Shown: positions 1-7,306, numbered from the stretch's first letter. The stretch: 9,883 nt of DNA from CAHJXF01 sp038240015 (GCA_038240015.1 JBBSEF010000099.1:1-9883), one strand, 5' to 3'. Notes: a model not told the origin generated them from the letters alone. Numbers and translations: made by a program.

Positions 1-777
1 ATCGCGTCGAGCAAGGACGACGCTTACACGCGCGTGCCGAAAATGAGCGAGTGGCGGCCGACCAGGGGCGCGGCCTACCTGCACATCTGCGGCAACGAAA
101 CCATCGCCGGGATCGAGTATCAATCGATGCCGGATGTCGGCGCGCTCTATGGCGATGATGGAGACACGCCGCTGGTCGAAGACGCGTCCTCGCACATCCT
201 GTCGCGTCCGATCGACGTGACGCGCTACGGCCTGATCTACGGAGGCGCGCAGAAGAATGTCAGCATGGCGGGCTTGACGTTCGTGGTCGTGCGCGACGAC
301 TTGATCGGCAAGGCCCATCCCTTGTGTCCTTCGGCCTTCGACTACAAGGTCGTGGCCGACAACGACTCGATGTTCAACACGCCTCCTACTTATGCGATCT
401 ATCTCGCGGGGCTGGTGTTCAAGTGGTTGAAGCAAAGACCTGCCGCGATCGGGCGTCCCGAGCTGTCGCCGCTGCAGGCGATCGAGATCCACAACATCGA
501 CAAGGCGACGCTGCTGTACGACGCGCTCGATCGATCGAGCTTCTACACGACCCGCGTCGCGCTCGAAGATCGTTCGCGCATGAACGTGACCTTCCGGCTT
601 CCCGATGACGAACTGACGAGGCGCTTCGTCGCCGATGCGGCAGCCGCGGGTCTCAAGGGCCTGAAGGGACATCGCGCGGTCGGCGGCATTCGCGCATCGA
701 TCTACAACGCGATGCCGCGCGCCGGCGTCGAAGCGCTGGTCGCTTTCATGCGCGACTTCGAACGCAAGCAAGGCTAA
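1..777 (+). CDS. serC: Phosphoserine aminotransferase, 5'-truncated by window edge
   Basis: This is the C-terminal part of SerC, the PLP enzyme that transaminates 3-phosphohydroxypyruvate to O-phosphoserine in serine synthesis (and acts in the pyridoxine pathway). The frame is open from base 1, so the GTG at 34 is an internal Val codon and not the start. About 258 residues are visible against about 360 for the family, so roughly 100 N-terminal residues lie outside the window. Visible landmarks: the VEDASS segment with the Asp that contacts the PLP ring nitrogen (visible residue 61), the Schiff-base Lys in GAQKN (residue 85), NDSMFNTPPT (about 121-130), and the C-terminal GHRAVGGIRASIYNAMP block. 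One oddity is that the residues after the Lys read VSMAGLT where most homologues have IGPAGLT. The gene ends 10 bp before pheA, consistent with an operon. The family call is very secure. Confidence 0.97.
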   Translation: MASSKDDAYTRVPKMSEWRPTRGAAYLHICGNETIAGIEYQSMPDVGALYGDDGDTPLVEDASSHILSRPIDVTRYGLIYGGAQKNVSMAGLTFVVVRDDLIGKAHPLCPSAFDYKVVADNDSMFNTPPTYAIYLAGLVFKWLKQRPAAIGRPELSPLQAIEIHNIDKATLLYDALDRSSFYTTRVALEDRSRMNVTFRLPDDELTRRFVADAAAAGLKGLKGHRAVGGIRASIYNAMPRAGVEALVAFMRDFERKQG

Positions 778-787
778 GCTGGCGACG

Positions 788-1915
788 ATGAACGACGTAA
801 CCGATCCCGACGCGCACCCCGATATGCGACCCGCCGCGCTCGCCGCGTTGCGCGACCAGATCGATGCGATCGATGCCGAAGTGCTCGCGCTGCTCAACCG
901 CCGCGCGCGCGTCGCGCAGCGGGTCGGCGATTTCAAGCGCGAGACCGACGCCAACGCGCAGGTGTTTCGTCCCGAGCGCGAAGCGCAGGTCGTGCGCCGT
1001 CTGGGCGAACTGAATGCAGGGCCGCTGCCCGACGAAGCCGTCGCGACCATCTATCGCGAAATCATGTCGGCCTGCCGTGCGCTCGAACGGCCCGCGGTAG
1101 TGGCGTATCTCGGACCCGAAGGTACTTATAGCGAGCACGCGGTGATCGTCCAGTTCGGCCGCTCGGTCGAGCGCCGTCCGTGCGCGACCATCGACGAAAT
1201 TTTTCGTGAGGTCGAGGCGAAGTCTTCGGACTTCGGCGTGATCCCGGTCGAGAACTCGACCGAAGGCACGGTCAATCGCAGCCTCGACATGCTGCTCAAT
1301 TCGCCGCTGCGCATTTGCGGCGAGGTTGCGCTCGCGATCGATCATCATCTGTTGACGAAAAACGGTGCAATGACAGCCGACGACGGCCGCGCGGTCGCGC
1401 GCATTTGCGCGCATCCGCAGGCGCTCGCGCAATGCATGCAGTGGCTCGACCGCCACTATCCCGACATCGAACGCGTGCCGGTCGCGAGCAACGGTCTGGC
1501 TGCGAAGATGGCGGCCGAAGACGCGGGCATCGCAGCCATCGCGGGCGACCTCGCGATCGAGCGCTACCATCTCGCAGCCGTCGCATCGCACATTCAGGAT
1601 CTCGCTCGCAACACCACCCGCTTCGCCGTCATCGGCACGATAGCGACCACGCCGTCGGGTCGCGATCAAACCTCGATCGTGTTCTCGGTCGCCAACCAAT
1701 CGGGCGCCGTTTACGAAGCGCTCGAACCTCTGGCGCGCCATGACGTTTCGATGACGCGCTTCGAATCGCGCCCGGCGCGCACCGGGGTGTGGGTCTATCA
1801 CTTCTACATCGACGTCGAAGGTCACGAGACCGATGCCGGCGTGGCCGCGGCATTGAGTGAATTGAAAGCCCAGGCCGGGTTCTTCAAGATCCTCGGTTCG
1901 TATCCGCTCGCGTGA
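788..1915 (+). CDS. pheA: Bifunctional chorismate mutase / prephenate dehydratase (P-protein)
   Basis: This cytosolic enzyme converts chorismate to prephenate and then to phenylpyruvate for phenylalanine synthesis. Its 375 residues show three domains in order. Residues 15-100 are an AroQ-type chorismate mutase (LRDQIDAID, GDFKRE, RPERE). Residues 104-284 are the prephenate dehydratase, with YLGPEGTYSEHA, GVIPVENSTEGTVNRSLDML and the catalytic NTTRF block at 275-279. Residues 296-372 are a regulatory ACT domain with ESRP at 326-329, the site linked to phenylalanine feedback in characterised P-proteins. GTYSE replaces the commoner GTFSE. The ATG at 788 is 10 bp after serC and has only a weak purine stretch upstream, so coupling to serC is likely. 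The stop TGA overlaps a GTG (1912-1915) that opens the next frame. Confidence 0.97.
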   Translation: MNDVTDPDAHPDMRPAALAALRDQIDAIDAEVLALLNRRARVAQRVGDFKRETDANAQVFRPEREAQVVRRLGELNAGPLPDEAVATIYREIMSACRALERPAVVAYLGPEGTYSEHAVIVQFGRSVERRPCATIDEIFREVEAKSSDFGVIPVENSTEGTVNRSLDMLLNSPLRICGEVALAIDHHLLTKNGAMTADDGRAVARICAHPQALAQCMQWLDRHYPDIERVPVASNGLAAKMAAEDAGIAAIAGDLAIERYHLAAVASHIQDLARNTTRFAVIGTIATTPSGRDQTSIVFSVANQSGAVYEALEPLARHDVSMTRFESRPARTGVWVYHFYIDVEGHETDAGVAAALSELKAQAGFFKILGSYPLA

Positions 1916-1947
1916 ACGCGCGACCGACTCTTTCATTGCCAGTCACC

Positions 1948-3108
1948 ATGACGACCCCTTCAGCGCTGCACATCCCCGACTACATCCGCTCGATCGCGCC
2001 CTATATCGGCGGCAAGCCGATCGAGGAAGTCGCGCGCGAGTTCGGGCTCGACCCGGCGAAGATCGTCAAGCTCGCGTCCAATGAAAATCCGCTCGGCATC
2101 CCCGCGAGCGCGCAGCGCGCGATGGCCGCCGCGATGGCCGAGATCGGCCGCTATCCCGATGACAACGGATTCGACTTGAAGCAGGTGCTTTCGAAGAAGC
2201 TGGGCATCGCGCCCGAATGGATCGTGCTCGGTTCCGGGTCGAGCGACATCTTGATCACGGCCGCGCTCACGTTCGCCGGCAGCGCGGGCCGCGTCGTGTA
2301 TTCGCAATACGGTTTCGTCGTGTATGCGCTCGCGACGCAGAAGATCGGCGCGAAGGCCACCGTCGTTCCCGCGACCGCAGGGTTCGGTCACGACCTCGAT
2401 GCGATGCTCGTCGCGGCCAAGGGCAACAGCGACGAAGGATCCGCACAACTGGTCTACATCGCGAACCCGAGCAACCCCACCGGCACCTTCCTCGAACCGC
2501 AACGCATCGGAGCGTTTCTCGAAGCACTGCCTGCCGAAACCTTGGTTGTGCTCGACGAGGCTTACACCGACTATCTCGAACCCGCGTTGCGCTTCGACTC
2601 GACGCAATGGGTACGGCGTTTTTCGAATCTATTGGTGTCGCGCACCTTCAGCAAAGCCTACGGCCTCGCGGGTTTGCGCATCGGCTATGGCATCGCGCAA
2701 CCCGCGCTCACCGATCTGATGAATCGTGTGCGCGCGGCCTTCAACGTCAACGCGCTCGCGCAAGCCGCGGCGGTCGCGGCGCTTGCCGATTCTGCGTTTC
2801 TCGACGCGATCTACACGCTCAATCGCGCGGGACTTGCGCAACTTTCGAAAGCGTTCGACGCTGCGGCCATCGAGTACATCCCTTCCTACGGCAACTTCAT
2901 ACTCTTCAAGGCGGGCGACGACAACGGCGCGGGCGCGCGCGTCAATCTCGCGTTGTTGAAGCGCGGCATCATCGTGCGTCCGGTTGCGAACTATGGATTG
3001 CCGCAATGGCTGCGCGTGTCGATCGGAACGCAAAACGAGAACGACGCCTTTCTCGCCGCGTTGCCCAAGGCGATGGCGATGGTTGAAGGCGCGGTTGAAC
3101 AGACTTGA
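1948..3108 (+). CDS. hisC: Histidinol-phosphate / aromatic aminotransferase (HisC family)
   Basis: This is a class I/II PLP aminotransferase of the HisC branch. Landmarks (numbered from ATG 1948) are ASNENPLG near the N-terminus, IANPSNPTGTF, VVLDEAYTDYL, the Schiff-base Lys at about 236 in SRTFSKAYGLAGLRIGYG, and the C-terminal substrate-binding Arg in LRVSIGT. By family, HisC makes histidinol phosphate. Because it lies between pheA and tyrA, it is more likely here to transaminate phenylpyruvate and 4-hydroxyphenylpyruvate (often called HisC2), possibly with histidine activity too. ATG 1948 was chosen because the product then begins MTTPS..YIRSIAPY, as I recall homologues doing. A GTG at 1912 overlaps the pheA stop as GTGA and would add 12 residues, a good alternative for translational coupling. 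Neither start has a clear Shine-Dalgarno sequence. Confidence 0.93.
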   Translation: MTTPSALHIPDYIRSIAPYIGGKPIEEVAREFGLDPAKIVKLASNENPLGIPASAQRAMAAAMAEIGRYPDDNGFDLKQVLSKKLGIAPEWIVLGSGSSDILITAALTFAGSAGRVVYSQYGFVVYALATQKIGAKATVVPATAGFGHDLDAMLVAAKGNSDEGSAQLVYIANPSNPTGTFLEPQRIGAFLEALPAETLVVLDEAYTDYLEPALRFDSTQWVRRFSNLLVSRTFSKAYGLAGLRIGYGIAQPALTDLMNRVRAAFNVNALAQAAAVAALADSAFLDAIYTLNRAGLAQLSKAFDAAAIEYIPSYGNFILFKAGDDNGAGARVNLALLKRGIIVRPVANYGLPQWLRVSIGTQNENDAFLAALPKAMAMVEGAVEQT

Positions 3109-3129
3109 TCGCGCTGAGGGAAAGCGGAC

Positions 3130-3249
3130 ATGACTGGATCGTCGCCGAATTTGTCGCGTAGCGCGCACGACCCAGCGGCCGCGCAGAACCTCGCCATCGA
3201 ATCGAGTCGACCATGTTCAAACGCATTGCGATCGTCGGCAACGGGTTGA
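3130..3249 (+). other. Possible short leader ORF overlapping the tyrA start
   Basis: The 104-bp gap between hisC and tyrA contains an ATG at 3130 preceded by a good Shine-Dalgarno-like GAGGG (3116-3120), 9 bases from the ATG. The frame runs 39 codons to a TGA at 3247-3249 and passes over the tyrA ATG (3213) in a different frame. The peptide is not recognised and has no aromatic-residue run of the kind seen in attenuator leaders. It could be a coupling ORF or chance; tyrA itself has a weaker ribosome site. Confidence 0.2.
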
Positions 3250-4076
3250 TCGGGTGCTCGTTCGCGCTAGCGCTCAGAAAAGCCCACTCCGCGAGCTTCT
3301 TCATTGCGCTCGATCGCGACCGTGCTGTGTCCGAGCGCGCGCTCGAACTCGGCATCGTCGATGACGTTGCGCAGGATGCGCGACAAGCAGTCTCTGGATG
3401 CGACCTCGTCGTCCTCGCCGCGCCGGTGGCGCAAAGCGAAATTCTTTTCGACGCGATCGCGCCGCATCTCGAGCGCGATGCGATCGTCACCGATGTGGGC
3501 AGTACCAAGCGCGACGTGATCGCGGCCGCGCGTCGCACGCTCGGCGCGCACATCGCGCGCTTCGTGCCGGGTCATCCGATCGCGGGTCGCGAAGTGCATG
3601 GACCCGACGCGGCGATCGCCGATCTCTTCGTCGGCAAGTGCGTGTTGCTCACTCCGCTTGCCGAGAACGACGACGCGATCGTCGCTCTCGTGCGCGACGC
3701 GTGGGTCGCGTGCGGCGCACGCGTTCAAACGCTCGATGCCGATGCGCACGACCACGTGCTCTCGGCGGTCAGCCATCTGCCGCATCTGCTCGCCTATGCG
3801 CTGGTCGCGCAGATCGCCGACGCGTCCGACGCCGAACTCAAGTTCGCGCTCGCTGGCGGCGGCTTTCGCGACTTCACGCGCATCGCCGCGAGCAGCCCGG
3901 AGATGTGGCGCGACATCGCGATCGCCAACCGCGACGCATTGCTCGACGATCTCGATGCCTATCGAGCGCGCCTCGATACCTTGCGCGCCTGGATCGCCGC
4001 CGGCGATCGCAACGCGATCGAAGCGCTATTCGCGAAAGCGAGCGCGGCGCGCAGCGAATGGGAAGAGCAACACTAG
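3213..4076 (+). CDS. tyrA: Prephenate dehydrogenase (monofunctional TyrA)
   Basis: TyrA oxidatively decarboxylates prephenate to 4-hydroxyphenylpyruvate, the tyrosine branch that competes with PheA. Its 287 residues begin with a Rossmann motif, GNGLIG (9-14). An Asp (34) closes the second strand (IALD), which favours NAD over NADP. Further landmarks are VTDVGSTK (92-99), PGHPIAGRE with the catalytic-type His 121, SHLPH (187-191), and GGGFRDFTRIAASSPEMW (215-232), the prephenate-binding helix region. There is no fused chorismate mutase and no ACT domain, so this is the short betaproteobacterial form, and use of arogenate cannot be excluded. The ATG at 3213 is the only start codon in frame before a TAG at 3159. 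Its stop lies 22 bp from the stop of a convergent gene, with no convincing terminator between them. Confidence 0.95.
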   Translation: MFKRIAIVGNGLIGCSFALALRKAHSASFFIALDRDRAVSERALELGIVDDVAQDARQAVSGCDLVVLAAPVAQSEILFDAIAPHLERDAIVTDVGSTKRDVIAAARRTLGAHIARFVPGHPIAGREVHGPDAAIADLFVGKCVLLTPLAENDDAIVALVRDAWVACGARVQTLDADAHDHVLSAVSHLPHLLAYALVAQIADASDAELKFALAGGGFRDFTRIAASSPEMWRDIAIANRDALLDDLDAYRARLDTLRAWIAAGDRNAIEALFAKASAARSEWEEQH

Positions 4077-4098
4077 AGTCCCGCCCCACTGGGAAGAG

Positions 4099-4497
4099 TC
4101 AGCGTGCGGACGTCTTCCGCGAAGTACTCCACAAGATCAACCCAAGCAGCGCAACCTGCAACGGCAGCCGCAACACCAGCGCCCAGTACGGCACGTCGAA
4201 CTGATCGGCTCGCTGCAGCATGTCGATGTGCACCGGCGTGACGGCGATCGTCACCGCGAACAGCAGCCAGCCCGCAACGCGCCGCGACGGCCGCCACAAC
4301 AGGCCGGCCGCGCCGAGCAATTCGAGCACGCCGCTCGCCAACACCGCGGCGCGCGGCCAGGGGATATACGACGGAACGATCTTCATCTCCAGATCGGTCG
4401 CGACGAAGTGCGCGATGCCGCCGATGAAGAACCAGAGAAAGACGATCGCGAGACCGATGCGCTTCCCGCGTCCGACACTCGCACTCGTGGCCTTCAC
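4099..4497 (-). CDS. DoxX-like small membrane protein
   Basis: This integral membrane protein of about 132 residues resembles the DoxX/DoxX-like family. It has four predicted hydrophobic helices at about residues 14-32, 49-68, 74-91 and 104-123. The stretch PSYIPWP before helix 2 and the GVLELLGAAGLL pattern inside it are typical of the family, as is TPVHIDM after helix 3. The biochemical role of such proteins is poorly defined; some are linked to quinone or redox partners. It is last in the minus-strand operon after bdhA. The GTG at 4497 overlaps the bdhA stop as GTGA and has GGGTGG 8 bases upstream, so it was chosen. A second in-frame GTG at 4509 would add four residues and overlap bdhA by 16 bp. 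No specific substrate can be assigned. Confidence 0.85.
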   Translation of the reverse strand: MKATSASVGRGKRIGLAIVFLWFFIGGIAHFVATDLEMKIVPSYIPWPRAAVLASGVLELLGAAGLLWRPSRRVAGWLLFAVTIAVTPVHIDMLQRADQFDVPYWALVLRLPLQVALLGLILWSTSRKTSAR

Positions 4498-4511
4498 TGC
4501 ATGAACCACCC
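4494..4511 (-). promoter_or_regulatory. GTGA stop/start coupling site with GGGTGG ribosome site
   Basis: On the minus strand the last codons of bdhA include GGGTGG, and 8 bases later GTGA combines the GTG start of the DoxX-like gene with the bdhA TGA stop. This suggests termination-reinitiation coupling and decides the start between two GTG candidates. Confidence 0.5.
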
Positions 4512-5276
4512 ATGACTGACGACCAGCGATTGCCCCGTCAACGCATTGCTGGGGAATGACGCGAACAAGAGCGCGACTTCGGCGACATCGGCAACCGTCG
4601 TGAACTCCTTGTCGACGGTGTCTTTCAACATCACGTTCTTGATGACGTCGCTCTCGCTGATGCCCAGCTTCGCGGCCTGCTCGGGGATCTGCTTGTCCAC
4701 CAGCGGCGTGCGCACGAAGCCCGGACAGATCACGTTGGCGCGCACGTTGTGCGCAGCGCCTTCTTTCGCAATGGTCTTCGCGAGTCCGATCAGGCCGTGC
4801 TTGGCGGTGACGTACGGCGACTTCAGCACCGACGCTTCCTTAGAATGCACCGAGCCCATGTAGATGATGCTGCCGCCCTTGCCCGACGCGTACATGTGCT
4901 TGATGCATGCACGCGTGGTGAGGAAGGCGCCGTCGAGATGGATCGCGAGCATCTTTTTCCATTCGGCGAACGGAAACTCCTCGATGGGGTGAACGATCTG
5001 GATGCCGGCGTTGGACACGAGGATGTCGACGCCGCCCAATTGCTTGACCGTCGCTTCGACCGCCGCATCGACTTGCGCCTCGTCGGTGACGTCGCAGGCG
5101 AGGCCGATCGCCTTGCCGCCGTTCTTCACGATCTCGGCCGCAGCCGCCATCGCGGCGTCCTGGTTCATGTCGGCGATCGCAACGGCCGCGCCTTCGCGCG
5201 CGAACGTGTCCGCGATTTCCTTGCCGATGCCGCTGGCCGCGCCGGTGACGAAAGCAACCTTGTCTTTCAAACGCAT
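4494..5276 (-). CDS. bdhA: D-3-hydroxybutyrate dehydrogenase (SDR family)
   Basis: This enzyme interconverts D-3-hydroxybutyrate and acetoacetate with NAD, the step that drains monomer from polyhydroxybutyrate (PHB) breakdown. It has 260 residues, the usual size. It is a classical short-chain dehydrogenase: TGAASGIG at 11-18 binds the cofactor, Asp 36 (IADMN) favours NAD, NAG is at 89-91, and Ser 142, Tyr 155 and Lys 159 form the catalytic set (YVTAK). What makes it BDH and not a generic SDR is the conserved substrate pocket: Gln 93, His 144, Lys 152, Gln 196 and the Trp near the C-terminus in SHGWFMQ (W257), matching residues described for Pseudomonas HBDH. The ATG is preceded by AAGGAAA at 7-base spacing, the clearest ribosome site in the window. 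It lies 75 bp downstream of the patatin gene, probably in the same transcript. Confidence 0.95.
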   Translation of the reverse strand: MRLKDKVAFVTGAASGIGKEIADTFAREGAAVAIADMNQDAAMAAAAEIVKNGGKAIGLACDVTDEAQVDAAVEATVKQLGGVDILVSNAGIQIVHPIEEFPFAEWKKMLAIHLDGAFLTTRACIKHMYASGKGGSIIYMGSVHSKEASVLKSPYVTAKHGLIGLAKTIAKEGAAHNVRANVICPGFVRTPLVDKQIPEQAAKLGISESDVIKNVMLKDTVDKEFTTVADVAEVALLFASFPSNALTGQSLVVSHGWFMQ

Positions 5277-5351
5277 GGTGTTTCCTTTTCAAATGGATGT
5301 CCCTCCTCTTCAACGCGAGGGTCGGGATGGGGATGGGTTCCTGAGGGGACG

Positions 5352-6593
5352 CTATTTTCTCGTCTTTCGCGTAGCGGGCTTCGCGGCCAGAGTCTTCGAC
5401 GCCTTGGCCAACGCGACCTTCTCCTCGCGATCGCGCGCGCCGGCCGGTCCATGTGCGGCGTCGAACCCTTGCGCGAGGTCATACACCGTCACATCGCTAT
5501 CGAGATCCGATGCTTCGAGCCCATCGAGATGCTCGTGCGTGCGGCGCATGTCGGCAACACCGGCTGCCCAATGTTCGCGCATCGACGGTCGCGAAAATTC
5601 GTAGTCTTTCGAATCGCTCTCGAACGCGCTCTGGCGATAGATCAGATGCACGATATCGACATGCGGGCTACGCAACGAAGAGTCGAGCGCGCGCAGGTCG
5701 GGATCGTCGCGCAAGGTTTCCGGCAAGCGCTTGATCAGCCGCCGCATCGCGCCGCGCAGGCGTTGCATCTCGGCGATTTTCTCGGTCGTGAAGCGTGAGC
5801 GGCTCGAATACATGATGTCCTTGTGCCGCTGCAGGACGCCTGCAAGATTGATCGGCACCGGGCCGCGCGCGGGAAACAGATCGACCTGCACGACCAGCAG
5901 CTTCTCGTCGGCTCGCGTGTCGAGCACGTATTGCAGCGGCGTGTTCGACAGGATGCCGCCGTCCCAATACGCGTGCCCGTCGATCATCACCGGCGCGAAC
6001 GCGGGCGGCAACGCGCCCGACGCCATGATGTGTTCGGGCCCGATCTTGATCGTCGGATCGAAGTTGTCGAACCACTTCGAATTGCCGGTCGCGACATCGA
6101 CCGCGCCGACCGACAGCCGCATGGTCTTCGCGTTGATGCGATCGAAGTCCACCATGCGTTCGAGCGTCGCACGCAAATCGTTCGCGTCGTAGATGCTGAG
6201 CGCGCCGGGCGTGCCTTCGGGGGCAAGCATCGCCGGCGGCACGCGCGGTCGATAGAAACCGGGGACACCGAAAGTCGCGGCCCATGCGGCGCTCCATTGA
6301 TTGAACGCGCCGCGCTGTGCGTCGAAGATCGGCGTGTGCTGCGCCGGTCCCGATGACACCAGCTCCCAGAACTCGCGCAGACGATCGATCCGATGCTCGG
6401 GCGCGTTGCCTGCAATCAACGCGGCGTTGATCGCGCCGATCGACACGCCCGCGACCCAGGTCGGTTGTGCATCGATCGCGGTCAGTTCTTCCAGCACGCC
6501 GGCCTGATAGGCGCCGAGCGCCCCACCACCTTGAAGCACGAGGACGACCTGCTCGTTGTCCAGCGCGAGCTTGCGGGAAAGAAGCGAAGTCAT
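5352..6593 (-). CDS. Patatin-like phospholipase, DUF3734 type
   Basis: This is a 413-residue serine hydrolase of the patatin fold. The oxyanion-hole loop is QGGGALGAYQAG (21-32), the nucleophile elbow is GVSIG with Ser 51, and the catalytic Asp is in DGG (211-213), so the Ser-Asp dyad is complete. ASGALPPAFAPV (191-202) and the region after about 225 match the C-terminal DUF3734 extension of bacterial homologues. No signal peptide is seen, so it is probably cytoplasmic or peripheral at membranes or granules. Residues about 387-413 form a basic Ala/Lys/Thr-rich tail. By family it would hydrolyse acyl esters; its placement first in an operon with bdhA suggests lipid or PHB-linked turnover, but the substrate is unknown. 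The ATG at 6593 has no obvious Shine-Dalgarno sequence. Confidence 0.92.
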   Translation of the reverse strand: MTSLLSRKLALDNEQVVLVLQGGGALGAYQAGVLEELTAIDAQPTWVAGVSIGAINAALIAGNAPEHRIDRLREFWELVSSGPAQHTPIFDAQRGAFNQWSAAWAATFGVPGFYRPRVPPAMLAPEGTPGALSIYDANDLRATLERMVDFDRINAKTMRLSVGAVDVATGNSKWFDNFDPTIKIGPEHIMASGALPPAFAPVMIDGHAYWDGGILSNTPLQYVLDTRADEKLLVVQVDLFPARGPVPINLAGVLQRHKDIMYSSRSRFTTEKIAEMQRLRGAMRRLIKRLPETLRDDPDLRALDSSLRSPHVDIVHLIYRQSAFESDSKDYEFSRPSMREHWAAGVADMRRTHEHLDGLEASDLDSDVTVYDLAQGFDAAHGPAGARDREEKVALAKASKTLAAKPATRKTRK

Positions 6594-6638
6594 GACGTAG
6601 GATTTCGTGCACGCGGCGGCAGTTCAACAAAGCTCGCG

Positions 6639-6644
6639 ATTATG
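6639..6644 (-). promoter_or_regulatory. Possible -10 element for the patatin-bdhA-DoxX operon
   Basis: On the minus strand the hexamer CATAAT matches TATAAT at five of six positions and lies about 45 bases before the patatin ATG. No convincing -35 hexamer is found at 16-18 bp, so this is only a candidate; an activator using the adjacent repeats could compensate. Confidence 0.2.
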
Positions 6645-6669
6645 CTCCGGTAACATGGCGCGCTGCTCC

Positions 6670-6746
6670 CGCGTAATCGACGCGTGATCGACGCGTGATC
6701 GACGCGTAATGGACACTTCATCGGCGCCTCTTCGACGCGCAATCGA
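6670..6746 (+). repeat. Seven-unit degenerate 11-bp tandem repeat in a divergent intergenic region
   Basis: The unit is CGCGTGATCGA. Units start at 6670 (cgcgtaatcga), 6681 and 6692 (both exact), 6703 (cgcgtaatgga), 6714 and 6725 (weaker, 7 and 8 of 11 matching) and 6736 (cgcgcaatcga). The register of 11 bp is kept throughout, close to one helical turn. Each junction of good units makes the near-palindrome ATCGACGCGTGAT. The array fills the space just upstream of the DUF2127-aroA-cmk-rpsA unit and opposite the patatin operon, where regulatory binding sites would be expected. It is not in a coding frame of either neighbour. Confidence 0.75.
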
Positions 6747-6751
6747 TTCCC

Positions 6752-7306
6752 ATGTCTTCTTCTTCTCCACAAATGCGTCAGCCTCCCGACGTATCGGCGG
6801 CCAAGCCGCGGACGCTCGCGATCGACGGGAAGCCTGGCCCCGTGGGCCGCGCGAGCCTGCGCGTCATCGCGGTGTGGGAAGCCGTCAAGGGCGCGATCGT
6901 GATTCTGGCGGCGGCCGTGGCGGTGAAGTTGTTGCACACCGACGTCGACCACGCGATCGATGTGATCGTCGATCATCTTCACCTCGACCCAGCGGGGCAC
7001 ACCTCGCGGGTCTTCATGCAGGCCGCCGCGCATCTCACCGATACGCGTCTGGTGTTGATTGCGGCGGGCGCGATCGTGTATGCGCTGATCCGCTTCGTCG
7101 AAGCGTGGGGCCTGTGGTATCAGAAAACCTGGGGATGGATGCTCGGCATCGCGAGCGCGGCGTTGTACCTGCCACTCGAAGTCTTCGAGATCTTTCGGCG
7201 CTTTACCTGGATCAGCGTCGGGCTGTTCGCGATCAACGTGCTGATCATCGCTTTGCTTTGGGGCAATCGCACGCGTCATCAAGTGCGGCATACCGTACCT
7301 GCGTGA
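6752..7306 (+). CDS. DUF2127 family membrane protein
   Basis: This 184-residue protein resembles the DUF2127 family of uncharacterised inner-membrane proteins. A hydrophilic, Pro/Ser-rich N-terminus of about 33 residues is followed by four hydrophobic segments (about 36-60, 98-118, 127-146, 152-171). Features I associate with the family are LRVIAVWEAVKG (36-47) in helix 1, LHLDP (76-80) in the loop, YALIRFVEAWGLW (110-122) and LYLPLEVFEIFRRFTW (138-153). The charged residues inside membrane segments (E43, K46, R114, E117) are conserved-looking and could matter for function, which is unknown. It starts directly after the 11-bp repeat array, with no clear ribosome site, and ends 7 bp before aroA. 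It therefore probably heads the aroA-cmk-rpsA transcript. An upstream TAA at 6707 rules out a much longer product. Confidence 0.85.
   Translation: MSSSSPQMRQPPDVSAAKPRTLAIDGKPGPVGRASLRVIAVWEAVKGAIVILAAAVAVKLLHTDVDHAIDVIVDHLHLDPAGHTSRVFMQAAAHLTDTRLVLIAAGAIVYALIRFVEAWGLWYQKTWGWMLGIASAALYLPLEVFEIFRRFTWISVGLFAINVLIIALLWGNRTRHQVRHTVPA

Noticed and set aside
1..33. serC as a pseudogene lacking its N-terminus
   Set aside because: The frame is open to base 1 with SerC-like residues, so the loss is only the window edge.
746..1936. Long minus-strand open frame (396 codons) opposite pheA
   Set aside because: It mirrors a certain gene in a high-GC3 sequence. The translation is Arg/Asp/His-rich with no family motif. 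Similar shadow frames over bdhA/patatin (4749-5798 +), aroA (7920-8885 -, 6590-7639 -) and cmk (8650-9639 -) were rejected for the same reason.
3453..3460. GCGATCGC octamers as cyanobacterial HIP1 elements
   Set aside because: Gene order and protein sequences are betaproteobacterial; the octamer follows from the general CGATCG excess and codon use.
4077..4098. Bidirectional terminator between tyrA and the DoxX-like gene
   Set aside because: Only a 3-bp CCC/GGG pairing and a direct GAGTC repeat are present, with no stable stem or T-run.
5301..5321. Hairpin CCCTC/GAGGG between the patatin gene and bdhA as attenuator
   Set aside because: The stem is 5 bp with an 11-base loop and no T-run; too weak to support.
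6670..6746. CRISPR array or replication iterons
   Set aside because: Units are 11 bp with no spacers, and there is no replication gene, DnaA box cluster or AT-rich region. A promoter-region repeat is simpler.
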